A stretch of DNA of 16,813 nucleotides from JAHHTP01 sp964587555 (GCA_964587555.1 CAZPLR010000044.1:1-16813), one strand, 5' to 3'. Positions 5,870 to 14,293 are shown, counted from the stretch's first letter. Numbers and translations: made by a program. Notes: a model not told the origin generated them from the letters alone.

Positions 5870-7866
5870 ATGTGATTGTGCTGCTTTTATTCTGTTTCAG
5901 CTTATACGGGGTAGCGTGCGTATATACAGCGGCGCTGCGGCTGAGCAGCGCGCAGGGATTTTTATGCGCTGTGATGAGCGTATGCGCAGCGGAGGGGCTT
6001 GGTTCGCTGCTTGGAAGGCTTGTTCCGCATGGAATGGGGATTGTCTCCGGTATCATTCTTGCGGTTGGACTGTTTGGACATCTGCTGCTTGCGAGGCGGG
6101 CGCTTTGGGCGGACGGACATTTTCGGCTGTTTCCGGGAGAAAATGGCAGACGGTTTATCGCGGCGTTTTATTCTCCGGCGCTGGTTGGAGCGGGGATTGT
6201 CTTTCTTGCAGGGCTGCTGCTGATGCGAGGAGCGCTCGTGTACCAATACGACGATCTCAAGCAATGGGGAACGGCGGCAAAATTTATGGTTGAGAATGAG
6301 CGGCTGCCAAAGGAGGACGAGTTTTTCGGGTCGCTGCACCATTTCCTTACACCGACGTTTTTTAACACGTTTTTCGGCATTGGCGGGAAGTGGGCGACCG
6401 GGAAGCTGGTGGAGCACGATCTTTATGCGGCGAATCTGCTATTGATTGCGGTGGGCTGGGTTTTGCCGATGGGGGAATTTAGTTGGAAGGAAAAAGGACG
6501 TGCGTTTGGCTTTTTGGGGCTAAATCTGCTCTGCTGCGGCGCGTTATACTATCACTCGTTTTTCAACCTATATGTCGATGTGGTTCTAGCCGCTTTCTGC
6601 GGCGGGATGATCGGCTATATCATTTTGCACCGGCGGAAAAGCTGCGGCTGGAAGCGCAGCGAGCTTATTTTTTTGGCGGTCTGCTGCTGCTTTATGACGA
6701 TGTTAAAATGGGGCTATGGAATTTTATGTCTGCTTTTGGTGCTGCTAACGCTATTTGCGGCAGAGTATTCGCTTAACGCGGCGTTTGCAAAGCGGGTGAA
6801 GGAGAAGCTGCGGAATAAGCGTTTTTTGCTCATGGCGGGCGCTGTCCTTCTTTTGCTGATTGGCGGCGTAGCAGCGGCTGCTGCCATTTTTGGGGAAAAG
6901 CTGAATGTCATATTACCGGGAGCAGCGCGATTCTTTATCGCCATCAGGGAGATCCTGACCGGTTCGACCGAGAAGGCGCGGCTGACGCTTTCGGCTTGTA
7001 TTTCCGGGCTTTTCAACCAGAAATTAACGCGCGGTGCCCTAGGGCTTAACACCTTTTCCGCTTTTGTTTTGCTGCTTGCGGCGGGGTGGTTTGTAAAAAA
7101 GGAATCCGAGAGCGCGGCGTTTGAGCGTCTGCAAAGAAAGCTTTTCTGGGGCTTTGCAGTCGGCGGGATCTGTTGGTTCTGTATGATTTTGATTACCTAT
7201 GTCAGCACCTTTGCGGAAAACGAGAGCATTATAGCGCTTTCGTTTAACCGCTACACCGGCATTTATCTGATGATTGGTGCGTTTGTGCTCAATCTGCTGC
7301 TTTTACTGCCCTCTTCCGCGCTGCAATCGCATCGGGAGCAAGCGGCGAAGCGGATGCCGGCACGAAGCATTGTGGCGGTTGTGATGACGGCGATGCTGGT
7401 CTTTAACTGCAATGAGAATCTAATCAGCTACAGCACGGGACTGATGAACGAGAACGTCGCCGGTTATCAGACGGTCGCGGAGGTAAAAAAGCAAAGCGAA
7501 AGAATCAAGGACAGCGAGGCGGCGGAGGCGGAGATTCTGTTTATCGCGCAGGGATGTGCGGAGCGGGCACTTCACAGGGCGCGGTTTGATATTGGGATGA
7601 ATGTCAGCCGCTACAGTCCAAACAGTTATTGCTTTACCGAGAGCGACACGCAGGGAAGCGATATTTCGATCAGCCGTATGCCGAAGGATCTGCCGGAGCT
7701 GATTTCCGACGGCGGATATGCGTATTTATGGATCTACAGAACCGACAGTCTGCTAAATGAATTCTGTTCTGGCTATTTTGGAATCGAGCTGAAAAGCGCC
7801 AGCCTTTACCGGGTTGTGGAGAACGGCGAAGGAATCGGGCTGGAGTATGTTTGCAGTCTGAAATGA
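5866..7866 (+). CDS. Polytopic membrane protein, probable GT-C-type glycosyltransferase
   Basis: The 666 residues contain roughly eleven hydrophobic segments (for example about 3-24, 31-50, 56-77 and 104-122, with more through about residue 485). A mostly soluble C-terminal domain of about 140 residues follows. Between an early membrane segment and the next lies QYDDLKQWGTAAKFM (127-141). An acidic pair plus aromatic residues on an extracytoplasmic loop is characteristic of GT-C enzymes, which transfer sugars from lipid-phosphate donors. This is inference from architecture; no specific family was recognised, and a DUF-type membrane protein remains possible. The start lacks a strong site of its own (GGTGG 7 bases upstream). 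Two other glycosyltransferase genes lie within about 8 kb. Confidence 0.8.
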   Translation: MNVIVLLLFCFSLYGVACVYTAALRLSSAQGFLCAVMSVCAAEGLGSLLGRLVPHGMGIVSGIILAVGLFGHLLLARRALWADGHFRLFPGENGRRFIAAFYSPALVGAGIVFLAGLLLMRGALVYQYDDLKQWGTAAKFMVENERLPKEDEFFGSLHHFLTPTFFNTFFGIGGKWATGKLVEHDLYAANLLLIAVGWVLPMGEFSWKEKGRAFGFLGLNLLCCGALYYHSFFNLYVDVVLAAFCGGMIGYIILHRRKSCGWKRSELIFLAVCCCFMTMLKWGYGILCLLLVLLTLFAAEYSLNAAFAKRVKEKLRNKRFLLMAGAVLLLLIGGVAAAAAIFGEKLNVILPGAARFFIAIREILTGSTEKARLTLSACISGLFNQKLTRGALGLNTFSAFVLLLAAGWFVKKESESAAFERLQRKLFWGFAVGGICWFCMILITYVSTFAENESIIALSFNRYTGIYLMIGAFVLNLLLLLPSSALQSHREQAAKRMPARSIVAVVMTAMLVFNCNENLISYSTGLMNENVAGYQTVAEVKKQSERIKDSEAAEAEILFIAQGCAERALHRARFDIGMNVSRYSPNSYCFTESDTQGSDISISRMPKDLPELISDGGYAYLWIYRTDSLLNEFCSGYFGIELKSASLYRVVENGEGIGLEYVCSLK

Positions 7867-7878
7867 AAAAAGAGCTTG

Positions 7879-7896
7879 CGGGGGCTTTTCCCCGTT
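7879..7896 (+). terminator. Weak hairpin after the membrane-protein gene
   Basis: CGGGG (7879-7883) pairs with CCCCG (7890-7894) around a 6-base loop 13 bases after the stop codon, but only two T residues follow. It could be a weak terminator or a 3'-end stabilising hairpin. Confidence 0.3.
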
Positions 7897-7951
7897 GAAA
7901 TGAAACGATAAAAATGACAGGTGCGGGTTTTGAACGCACGAAAGGAAAACG

Positions 7952-10252
7952 ATGAAAAATGACAATATTACGGGGTTAAGCGCCAGCGAGGTCGCTTTGC
8001 GCGTGCAGCGCGGGGAAGGAAACCGCGTCAGCTTAACGCCGGGAAAAACGGTGGGAGAAATCCTGCGGGACAACCTGCTCACCTTTTTTAATTTACTAAA
8101 TTTACTGATTGCAATTTGTCTGCTGCTGGTAGGGTCACACCGCAATATGCTGTTTATGGGGGTTGTGTTGTGCAACCTTGCGATCGGCATTTTTCAGGAG
8201 CTGCGGGCGAAGCGGACGATCGACCGGCTTTCGGTCCTTACCGCGTCAAAGGCTGCGGTGCTGCGGGACGGAAAACGAGCGGTAATCCCGGTTGAGGAGC
8301 TGGTACTCGATGATGTCGTTTATCTGACTGCCGGCGGGGAGGTATCCGCCGACGCGGTACTGCTTGACGGCGAGCTTGAGGTCAACGAGTCGCTTTTGAC
8401 CGGCGAATCGGACGCGGTGCGAAAAACGGTGGGGGACAAGCTTTTCTCCGGAAGCTTTGTCGTCTCTGGGCATGGGCTGGCGCGGCTGACGGCGGTGGGT
8501 GACGGCGCTTACGCCGCCAAGCTGCAAAGACAGGCAAAAAAGAAACGGCGCGTTGTTTCGATGCTGATGAAAAGCATCAACTCCATTATTCGAACGGTTG
8601 GATTTATTGTACTTCCGATTGGCGTGATCCTATTTATCAAAAACTATCTGGTATTAAAGCTTGGGTTAAGCGACGCTGTTGTTTCGGCTTCGGCTGCGAT
8701 GATCGGGATGATCCCAGAAGGTCTTGTGCTGCTGACAAGCATTGCGTTGGCGGTCGGGGTGATCCGGCTTGGGCAGAAGCGGGTATTGGTGCAGGAGCTT
8801 TACAGCATTGAAGCGCTGGCGCGGGTGGATGTGATCTGTTTGGACAAAACCGGAACGATCACAAGCGGCGCGCTGGAGGTTGAGGAGGTCATTGCGACCT
8901 GTCAGAATATGCCGTTGCTGCGGCAGAAGGCGGCGGATTATCTTGCGGCTGTCGCAGACGAGAACGCGACTGCGACAGCGTTAAAGGCGTACTTTACCGA
9001 GCCTGCGCAGTCAAAGGCGGAACAGACGCTCGGCTTTTCCTCGGCGCGCAAATATGGATTTGCGCAGTTTGGAAAGGAAAGGCTGTATTTAGGCGCGCCG
9101 GAGTTTATTCCGGGGTTAAACGACGCCGCAGTCATAGAGCAGGTAAAGCGGTATGCGGCAAAGGGCAAGCGCGTGCTGGCGCTGGCGTCTCAGACCGACC
9201 GGCTGCGCGTCCTAGGGCTAATCCTGCTGCGGGATCGGCTGCGGGAGAATGCAAAGGACACGCTTGCATATTTTGCGGAGCAGGGCGTTGCGATCAAGGT
9301 AATATCGGGAGACAATCCGCTGACCGTGGCGGCGGCTGCAGGGCAGGCGGGATTGAGCGGAGAGGCGCTCGACTGCACCGGGTTGAGCGATGCGGCGCTG
9401 ATTGCGGCAGCGGAGGAAAAGACTTTTTTTGGGCGGGTGAACCCGCAGCAGAAGGCGGTGCTGATCCGCGCGCTGCAGGAAAACGGGCACCATGCCGCGA
9501 TGGTCGGGGACGGCGTCAACGATATTTTAGCGATGAAGGAGGCGGACTGTTCGGCGGCGATGGCAAGCGGTTCAGACGCGGCGCGGAGCGCGGCACAGCT
9601 TGTACTGTTGGATTCGGACTTCGGCGCGATGCCGGAGGTATTGTTGCAGGGGCGGCGGGTCATCAACAACATTGGTCGTTCTGCGTCGTTATTTTTGGTC
9701 AAGACCTGCTTTTCGGCAGTTTTGGCGCTGCTTTTGGTGTTTGTGAGTCTGCCGTACCCGTTTGCGCCGATCAATCTAACCTTAATTTCGGGGCTGACAA
9801 TCGGGCTGCCGTCGTTTTTCTTGGCATTAGAGCCGAGCGGCGAGCGCGTGAAGGGTTCGTTTTTACAGACGGTTGCCAAAAGAGCTTTGCCGGGTGGTCT
9901 GACGGTGGTATTATGTCTGCTTGTGGTAATGCTGGTCGGGCGGCACGACGGCGCGTCGGCGGGATGGATGCGCACAGGCGCCACATATGTCACAGTGTGG
10001 GTGATGGTTTTAAATCTGATTGTTACCTGTCTGCCGATGAGCAAGCGGCATTTTGCGCTCTGCTTTGGCGCAGCGGCACTTTTGACCGGCGCGATATTCG
10101 TTCTGCCGGAGGTGTTTTTGCTGCTGCCGGTGGGAGAGATGTCGGCAGGCGCTTGGAAGCTTCTGCTGATTATGCTTGCAGGTACGGCGGTGTTTTTCGG
10201 AATGCACACCGGATTTTGGCTGATCAGCCGCCGGAAGGAGAAGCGGCAGTAA
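7952..10252 (+). CDS. Cation-transporting P-type ATPase, CtpE-like
   Basis: This 766-residue membrane pump couples ATP hydrolysis to ion movement. It shows the actuator-domain LTGESD (TGES at 150-153), PEGL in a core transmembrane helix (IPEGLVLLTSIALAVGVIRL region), the phosphorylation motif DKTGTIT with Asp298, KVISGDNPLTV in the P domain, and the hinge GDGVND (519-524). There is no heavy-metal CPC motif and no N-terminal metal-binding domain, so it is not a Cu/Zn/Cd type. The IPEGLVLLTS core resembles my recollection of mycobacterial CtpE, implicated in calcium uptake, so Ca2+ is a reasonable but unproven substrate. GAAAGGAAAA before ATG 7952 supports the start. About eight to ten membrane helices are visible, with four or more after the P domain. 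Confidence 0.93.
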   Translation: MKNDNITGLSASEVALRVQRGEGNRVSLTPGKTVGEILRDNLLTFFNLLNLLIAICLLLVGSHRNMLFMGVVLCNLAIGIFQELRAKRTIDRLSVLTASKAAVLRDGKRAVIPVEELVLDDVVYLTAGGEVSADAVLLDGELEVNESLLTGESDAVRKTVGDKLFSGSFVVSGHGLARLTAVGDGAYAAKLQRQAKKKRRVVSMLMKSINSIIRTVGFIVLPIGVILFIKNYLVLKLGLSDAVVSASAAMIGMIPEGLVLLTSIALAVGVIRLGQKRVLVQELYSIEALARVDVICLDKTGTITSGALEVEEVIATCQNMPLLRQKAADYLAAVADENATATALKAYFTEPAQSKAEQTLGFSSARKYGFAQFGKERLYLGAPEFIPGLNDAAVIEQVKRYAAKGKRVLALASQTDRLRVLGLILLRDRLRENAKDTLAYFAEQGVAIKVISGDNPLTVAAAAGQAGLSGEALDCTGLSDAALIAAAEEKTFFGRVNPQQKAVLIRALQENGHHAAMVGDGVNDILAMKEADCSAAMASGSDAARSAAQLVLLDSDFGAMPEVLLQGRRVINNIGRSASLFLVKTCFSAVLALLLVFVSLPYPFAPINLTLISGLTIGLPSFFLALEPSGERVKGSFLQTVAKRALPGGLTVVLCLLVVMLVGRHDGASAGWMRTGATYVTVWVMVLNLIVTCLPMSKRHFALCFGAAALLTGAIFVLPEVFLLLPVGEMSAGAWKLLLIMLAGTAVFFGMHTGFWLISRRKEKRQ

Positions 10253-10388
10253 GCAGGAACGGCGCTTTGGCATAATCCCAATTCGGCTTGCGTTTCCGAC
10301 TGTTTACAGTGAATCAGTATCTTGCTTTTGAAGCTACACGTCCTGTGGCATAGTTATATACCAATCGCGGACTTGTGGAGGAACAGAT
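10253..10388 (+). other. Non-coding stretch upstream of the GyrI-like remnant
   Basis: No gene is seen. A weak promoter-like pair TTGAAG (10328-10333) and TAGTTA (10351-10356) has 17-base spacing, and a short inverted repeat ACTGT-TT-ACAGT sits at 10299-10310. Both could be chance. A GGAGGA sequence at 10377-10382 looks like the former ribosome binding site of the broken gene that follows. No terminator was found after the ATPase gene. Confidence 0.45.
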
Positions 10389-10607
10389 ACGGCTGTTGAT
10401 TTCAAGGAAAAATATAAAGAATTTTATATACCCAAGAACAAACCAGAAATTGTGAATGTTCCAAGAGCAAATGATATTGCAGTTCAAGGGAAAGGCAATC
10501 CAAATGAAGAAGGTGGAGCATATCAGCAGGCGATAGGTGTTTTATACGCGGTTGCTTACACCGGAAGCACGAAAGCGAATGGGGCGTTTGCATATGGGCG
10601 GCAATGA
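10389..10607 (+). pseudogene. Truncated GyrI-like small-molecule-binding domain gene
   Basis: The frame from 10389 to TGA 10605-10607 encodes DFKEKYKEFY..., IPKNKPEIVNVPRAN, GKGNPNEEGGAYQQ and GVLYAVAYT. This is the N-terminal signature of GyrI-like/AraC-effector-binding domain proteins, normally about 200 residues. After GVLYAVAYT the family resemblance stops abruptly and a 14-residue unrelated tail (GSTKANGAFAYGRQ) leads to the stop, so roughly the last two thirds are missing. No in-frame ATG exists; ACG at 10389, seven bases after GGAGGA, could be a mutated ATG. The stretch is AT-richer than its neighbours, suggesting a different origin. Intact members bind small hydrophobic or cationic compounds; this remnant is probably non-functional. 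Confidence 0.75.
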
Positions 10608-10649
10608 AGTTTTGGAAATGGGAAAAACAGGACAGTGTGGGGTGCGGTT

Positions 10650-12134
10650 ATGGGAATTTATGGAAAGCTTTTGGATTTTTACTTAAAGTGTGAGCGTGTG
10701 CCGGTGGTGGCGGGGATAAACCTGATGCTTTACCGGGCGGCGGCGTGTCTTTTGAACCCGGACAGCAGACGCTGCCGGGGAAAAGAGACAGATGGCGTCA
10801 AGCCGCCGGTGCTGTGCGCGAAACGGCTTTCGGACGTTCGGATGGCGATGATCGCGGATACCATGACCTTCGACTGCTTTTCGTCGGTCTGCCGCTGCAA
10901 AGCGCTGACCGCCAAAAACTGGAGGGCGGAATTTGCCGCGTTTGCGCCGCAGGTCTTTTTCTGTGAATCGGCATGGAGCGGATGCGAGGAAAGCCGCGGT
11001 TGCTGGCGCGGGCAGATATACAAAACAAAGCTGGGGATATTTGAAAACCGGCGGACGGTGCTGGAAATTTTAGAATATTGCAGCAAAACGGGCATCCCGA
11101 CAATCTTTTATAATAAGGAGGATCCGACCTCCTTTGACGATCCATATCACAACTTTGTCGACCTAGCGCTGCGGTTCGACTATATTTATACGACGTCGGA
11201 GGAGTGTGTGCCGAAGTATTACGCGCTGGGGGCAAAATTTTGCAAGGTGATGCAGATGGGCTTTTCGCTTTCCTACTACAACCCGCTGCACGATGGCAAG
11301 GAGCGTACAGGAGCGGTATTTGCGGGAAGCTATTATGCGGAGCATAAGCTGCGGTGCAGGCAGATGGAGGAATTATTCGACGATATTCTTGCCAAAGGTA
11401 TCCCGCTGACAATCTACGACCGAAATTCAGAGGAGCAAAACAGCAGTAAGCGTTTTCCGGCGAAATATCAGCCGTATGTCAAGCCGGCGGTTCCGTTTAA
11501 GGCGCTGGGGCAGGAATTAAAAAAATATCGGTATGCGGTGAACATCAACACGGTGGTGGACAGCAAAACGATGTTTGCACGCCGGATTTTTGAGGTAATG
11601 GCGCTGGGGCTTTATGTGATCTCCAATCCGTCGGAGGGGCTGAAGGAAACCTTTGGGAGCCGTATCAGCTTTACGGGGGAGGAACTGCCTCAGGAGGCGC
11701 GGTATCGAAGCGCCGTGCGGGAAAACCTGCGGTATGTGATGGAGAACCACAGCTATGAGAATCGGATGCAGATGTTATGCCGTGACATCGGCTTGACTGT
11801 GGAGCGGGAAAAGCCAAAGATCATCTGTCTGCCGGAGCATTGCGCCGATTTTACGGCGCTGCCGGAGGCAGATTACTATTACTTTGGAGAGGCCTTGCAG
11901 GAGGATTTACAGCGTGCGGCGACGCATTTTGCGTATTTAAAAGGAAAAGGCGTCTGCTACGGCGCGTATTTGACACATGAAAGGCTGGAGCCGTTTGTGC
12001 CGGTGAAGCGGGATATCTCTGCATCCGGCGCGCTGGCAGGGCTATTGCTGGAAGCGGATACGGTACGGCTGCTGCGCGGCAAGGTCTTTGGAGAGAGGGA
12101 ATTTCTGGTTGTGAATGTGGACTGTGTGGAGTAG
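10650..12134 (+). CDS. CgeB-type glycosyltransferase
   Basis: The product is about 494 residues and lacks a signal peptide or membrane segments. It resembles CgeB / DUF3880-type GT-B glycosyltransferases: an N-terminal half with FFCESAW...NRRTVLEILEYC and IPTIFYNKEDPTSFDD, then FDYIYTTSEECVPKYY and a C-terminal nucleotide-sugar domain with GAVFAGSYY and the conserved run DSKTMFARRIFEVMALG (from about residue 304) followed by VISNPSEGLKE. The C-terminal 100 residues beyond the GT domain are less typical. ATG 10650 is preferred (GGGG 7 bases upstream); GTG 10635 is an in-frame alternative adding five residues. CgeB itself acts on the B. subtilis spore surface, but many homologues build cell-surface glycans. 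The acceptor is unknown. Confidence 0.85.
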   Translation: MGIYGKLLDFYLKCERVPVVAGINLMLYRAAACLLNPDSRRCRGKETDGVKPPVLCAKRLSDVRMAMIADTMTFDCFSSVCRCKALTAKNWRAEFAAFAPQVFFCESAWSGCEESRGCWRGQIYKTKLGIFENRRTVLEILEYCSKTGIPTIFYNKEDPTSFDDPYHNFVDLALRFDYIYTTSEECVPKYYALGAKFCKVMQMGFSLSYYNPLHDGKERTGAVFAGSYYAEHKLRCRQMEELFDDILAKGIPLTIYDRNSEEQNSSKRFPAKYQPYVKPAVPFKALGQELKKYRYAVNINTVVDSKTMFARRIFEVMALGLYVISNPSEGLKETFGSRISFTGEELPQEARYRSAVRENLRYVMENHSYENRMQMLCRDIGLTVEREKPKIICLPEHCADFTALPEADYYYFGEALQEDLQRAATHFAYLKGKGVCYGAYLTHERLEPFVPVKRDISASGALAGLLLEADTVRLLRGKVFGEREFLVVNVDCVE

Positions 12135-12190
12135 ATTTTTGGGTTTATTGGGACAGGTTTTGCTTTTTCTCCTTTTTGGCGGGAGCATTC

Positions 12191-12219
12191 TTGCGGACGG
12201 GGAGGACATCTGCTATAAT
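12191..12219 (+). promoter_or_regulatory. Extended -10 promoter for comF-like/GT2 genes
   Basis: TTGCGG (12191-12196) and a perfect TATAAT (12214-12219) are spaced 17 bases apart, with an extended -10 TG at 12211-12212. Transcription would begin near 12226, inside or beside the AGGAGGGG ribosome binding site (12221-12228). The leader would be extremely short, so part of that site may be lost unless initiation is slightly upstream. Confidence 0.7.
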
Positions 12220-12235
12220 AAGGAGGGGAATCGTT

Positions 12236-13081
12236 ATGGATTGGAAAGCGGCAGGCGCGGCGTTGGCGGCGGTATTATTTCCGAACCGCTGTATTTTCTG
12301 CGGAGCCTTGATCGCAGAAAAGGCGTTTTGCTGTGCGGAGTGTGCAGAAAAGCTGGTACCGGCACAGGAACGCATCTCGCTTTTTCCAGACGGGAAGATG
12401 CCGCACTGTGACGCGATTTTAAGCGTATATCGCTACGACAATCTTTCCCGACGGGCGATCTTCCGGCTAAAGTTTTACGGGGATTTCAGTGTGGTAGAGC
12501 CAATCGCCGGTCTTATGACGAAAAGGGTTGCCGACGCTGCCGCTTTGCGCGGAGAGACGCCGCGCGGCATGCTGAATTGCGTAATGCCGGTTCCAATGCA
12601 CCGTTTGGCGGAGCGAAAGCGCGGGTTCAACCAATCGATCCTGCTTGCGAAGCGGATTGCGGGGCGTTTGGGGCTTCCTTATGACGGAAGAACACTGCGC
12701 AAGGTGACGCGCACGCGAAAGCAGCACGATCTGACCTATCTGCAGCGGCGGCAGAACCTGCGCCATTCCTTCGGCGTGACGTCCGGCGCAGCGTTGGGAG
12801 GGTCGCGGATCCTATTGATCGACGACGTCTGTACGACAGGAAATACATTAGAGCATTGCGCGGCGGTATTAAAGCGCGCAGGTGCGGAAACGGTGATCTG
12901 TCTCACCTTTCTGCAGCATGCTTCCCAATTTTGCAAAGCGCGGTATCCTGCCGATTGGGAGGATGGAAAGGTATTTTTGGCGCAGAAAGCGCCCGCCGAT
13001 CCGGTATCGGCGTCATCGGAGAGACAGAAAAGAAGCAGCGGGGATTTTTTTGCCGACACAAGGGAAGGGGAAAAGGTATGA
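12236..13081 (+). CDS. comF: ComF family phosphoribosyltransferase-like protein
   Basis: ComF proteins are needed for late steps of DNA uptake in competent bacteria and are related to purine phosphoribosyltransferases. Here a four-cysteine N-terminal zinc-binding motif (Cys19, Cys22, Cys33, Cys36) is followed by MPVPMHRLAERKRGFNQS and the PRPP-binding loop LLIDDVCTTGNT (Asp196-Asp197). These mark the family clearly. AGGAGGGG 7 bases before ATG 12236 fixes the start; the frame is open back to 12176 but without a site there. At 281 residues it is longer than usual: family similarity ends near residue 225, leaving a charged, Ser- and Lys-rich tail of about 55 residues. Its stop overlaps the GT2 start as ATGA. 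Confidence 0.92.
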   Translation: MDWKAAGAALAAVLFPNRCIFCGALIAEKAFCCAECAEKLVPAQERISLFPDGKMPHCDAILSVYRYDNLSRRAIFRLKFYGDFSVVEPIAGLMTKRVADAAALRGETPRGMLNCVMPVPMHRLAERKRGFNQSILLAKRIAGRLGLPYDGRTLRKVTRTRKQHDLTYLQRRQNLRHSFGVTSGAALGGSRILLIDDVCTTGNTLEHCAAVLKRAGAETVICLTFLQHASQFCKARYPADWEDGKVFLAQKAPADPVSASSERQKRSSGDFFADTREGEKV

Positions 13082-14082
13082 CGGTTTCGGCGATTTTAAC
13101 GATTTACAATGGAGAGAAATATGTGGAGCAGATGCTCAAAAGCCTACTGTTTCAGATCCATGTACCGGAGGAAATTATCTGTGTAGACGACGGGTCTACC
13201 GACGGATCCTTGAAGGTCTTGCGGCGGTTTTCTGAACGGTACCCATTTATTCGGGTATATGCGCAGAAGAACACAGGCGCGCCGGGCGCGCGGCTTGCCG
13301 GGCTTTCCCGCGCGACGGGGGACGCGGTGGTTTTTGTGGATTGCGACGACATGGTTGATCCGGACTTTATCTCCTCGCTATGCGAGGCTCTGGAAAGCGC
13401 CGATGCGCAGATGGCGGTCGGCGGATATGCGAGGGAATATCCGGACGGGAGGCTGATCTCGATGGAGATGATGGATAAGCGGGAGGACTTTTCTCCGGCG
13501 GACGTCCGGATGGTCTGGGTCAATACGGCGATTTTCAACAAGATGTTTTTACGAAAGGCGATCCCGGAGGGGATCACGCTGCCGCGGATCAAGCAGGGGG
13601 ATGATTTAGCGTTTTTATGCCGCGTTCTGCCGCAGGTAGAGAAGGTAACTTTTGTATCAAAGCCGATGTATCACTATTATGTGCGGGAAGGGTCGCAGAT
13701 GGCGAGTTTTGATCTTGACAGCTTCCGGAATTTACGGGAGGAGTTTGCGGCGTGCGCAGAAGGAGTGAAGGGGACCCCGATTTTTGACACGATCGTCGCG
13801 GTATATTTTATTTCGCTCTGTTTTTCGCAGCTACAGCGGTACTACGCATTGGACAAGCAGGCCGGAAAGGACTTAAACCGGGAAACGCTGGCGTTTTTTG
13901 ACCAGCGGGTTCCGGGATGGCGGAAGGCGAGAAGCTTTCGGTTTTTCCCGGCGATCAGACAGAGGGCAAGGGGGCTTGCGCTCTGGGGAAGCCAGAAGCT
14001 ATTCATCCACGGGATGTTCCCGGTGTACGAGGGCATGATGAAATTCATACAGGAGAAGCTGCACTGGCGGGCGAAGTGGTGA
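13078..14082 (+). CDS. Family 2 (GT-A) glycosyltransferase
   Basis: The 334-residue cytoplasmic or membrane-associated enzyme transfers a sugar from a nucleotide donor. It begins with the canonical TVSAILTIYNGEKYVEQ, then VDDGSTDGS (37-44, nucleotide binding), NTGAPGARLAG, and the metal-binding VDCDDMVDP around Asp88-Asp91. The later KQGDDLAFLCRVL contains the likely catalytic acidic residues. AAGGGGAAAAGG precedes ATG 13078, which overlaps the comF stop by ATGA; a longer open frame from 12856 is only read-through inside comF. Such enzymes usually add sugars to capsule, teichoic acid or exopolysaccharide. The comF tail runs into it, so the two share a transcript. Confidence 0.93.
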   Translation: MTVSAILTIYNGEKYVEQMLKSLLFQIHVPEEIICVDDGSTDGSLKVLRRFSERYPFIRVYAQKNTGAPGARLAGLSRATGDAVVFVDCDDMVDPDFISSLCEALESADAQMAVGGYAREYPDGRLISMEMMDKREDFSPADVRMVWVNTAIFNKMFLRKAIPEGITLPRIKQGDDLAFLCRVLPQVEKVTFVSKPMYHYYVREGSQMASFDLDSFRNLREEFAACAEGVKGTPIFDTIVAVYFISLCFSQLQRYYALDKQAGKDLNRETLAFFDQRVPGWRKARSFRFFPAIRQRARGLALWGSQKLFIHGMFPVYEGMMKFIQEKLHWRAKW

Positions 14083-14217
14083 GCGGAAGGCTTCCGCTGC
14101 CAATGCGCGGGCAGTTGAGCGGCACCGACCGAGGCGTTGACGCAGCTGTCAATGTCGATGCGGTCATCTACTTCAGGGCTCGGTTGTTGCGAGCGTTTTC
14201 AGCGCAGGCTCTGCGCA

Positions 14218-14282
14218 TGCGATACGCTGGTTGGTACGTTGTCACTCAAGCCGTCGCGAACCGGATTGCGATATGCTGGTTG
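14218..14282. repeat. Direct repeat TGCGATAYGCTGGTTG, two copies
   Basis: The 16-base units at 14218-14233 and 14267-14282 differ at one position and start 49 bases apart, separated by 33 bases. They sit directly upstream of the hairpin cluster and may be part of the same element. Confidence 0.6.
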
Positions 14283-14293
14283 ATTCATCGGCT

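Noticed and set aside
9190..10281. Reverse-strand open frame of 363 codons
   Set aside because: It is antisense to the P-type ATPase, Ser/Thr/Arg/Pro-rich like a GC-skew shadow, and lacks recognisable motifs.
10402..10593. Reverse-strand 63-codon frame in the gap after the ATPase
   Set aside because: The + strand of the same stretch carries recognisable GyrI-like sequence, so this is its shadow.
12856..13077. N-terminal extension of the GT2 gene upstream of 13078
   Set aside because: This would overlap comF extensively, and the GT2 fold starts at residue 2 from ATG 13078, which has its own ribosome binding site.
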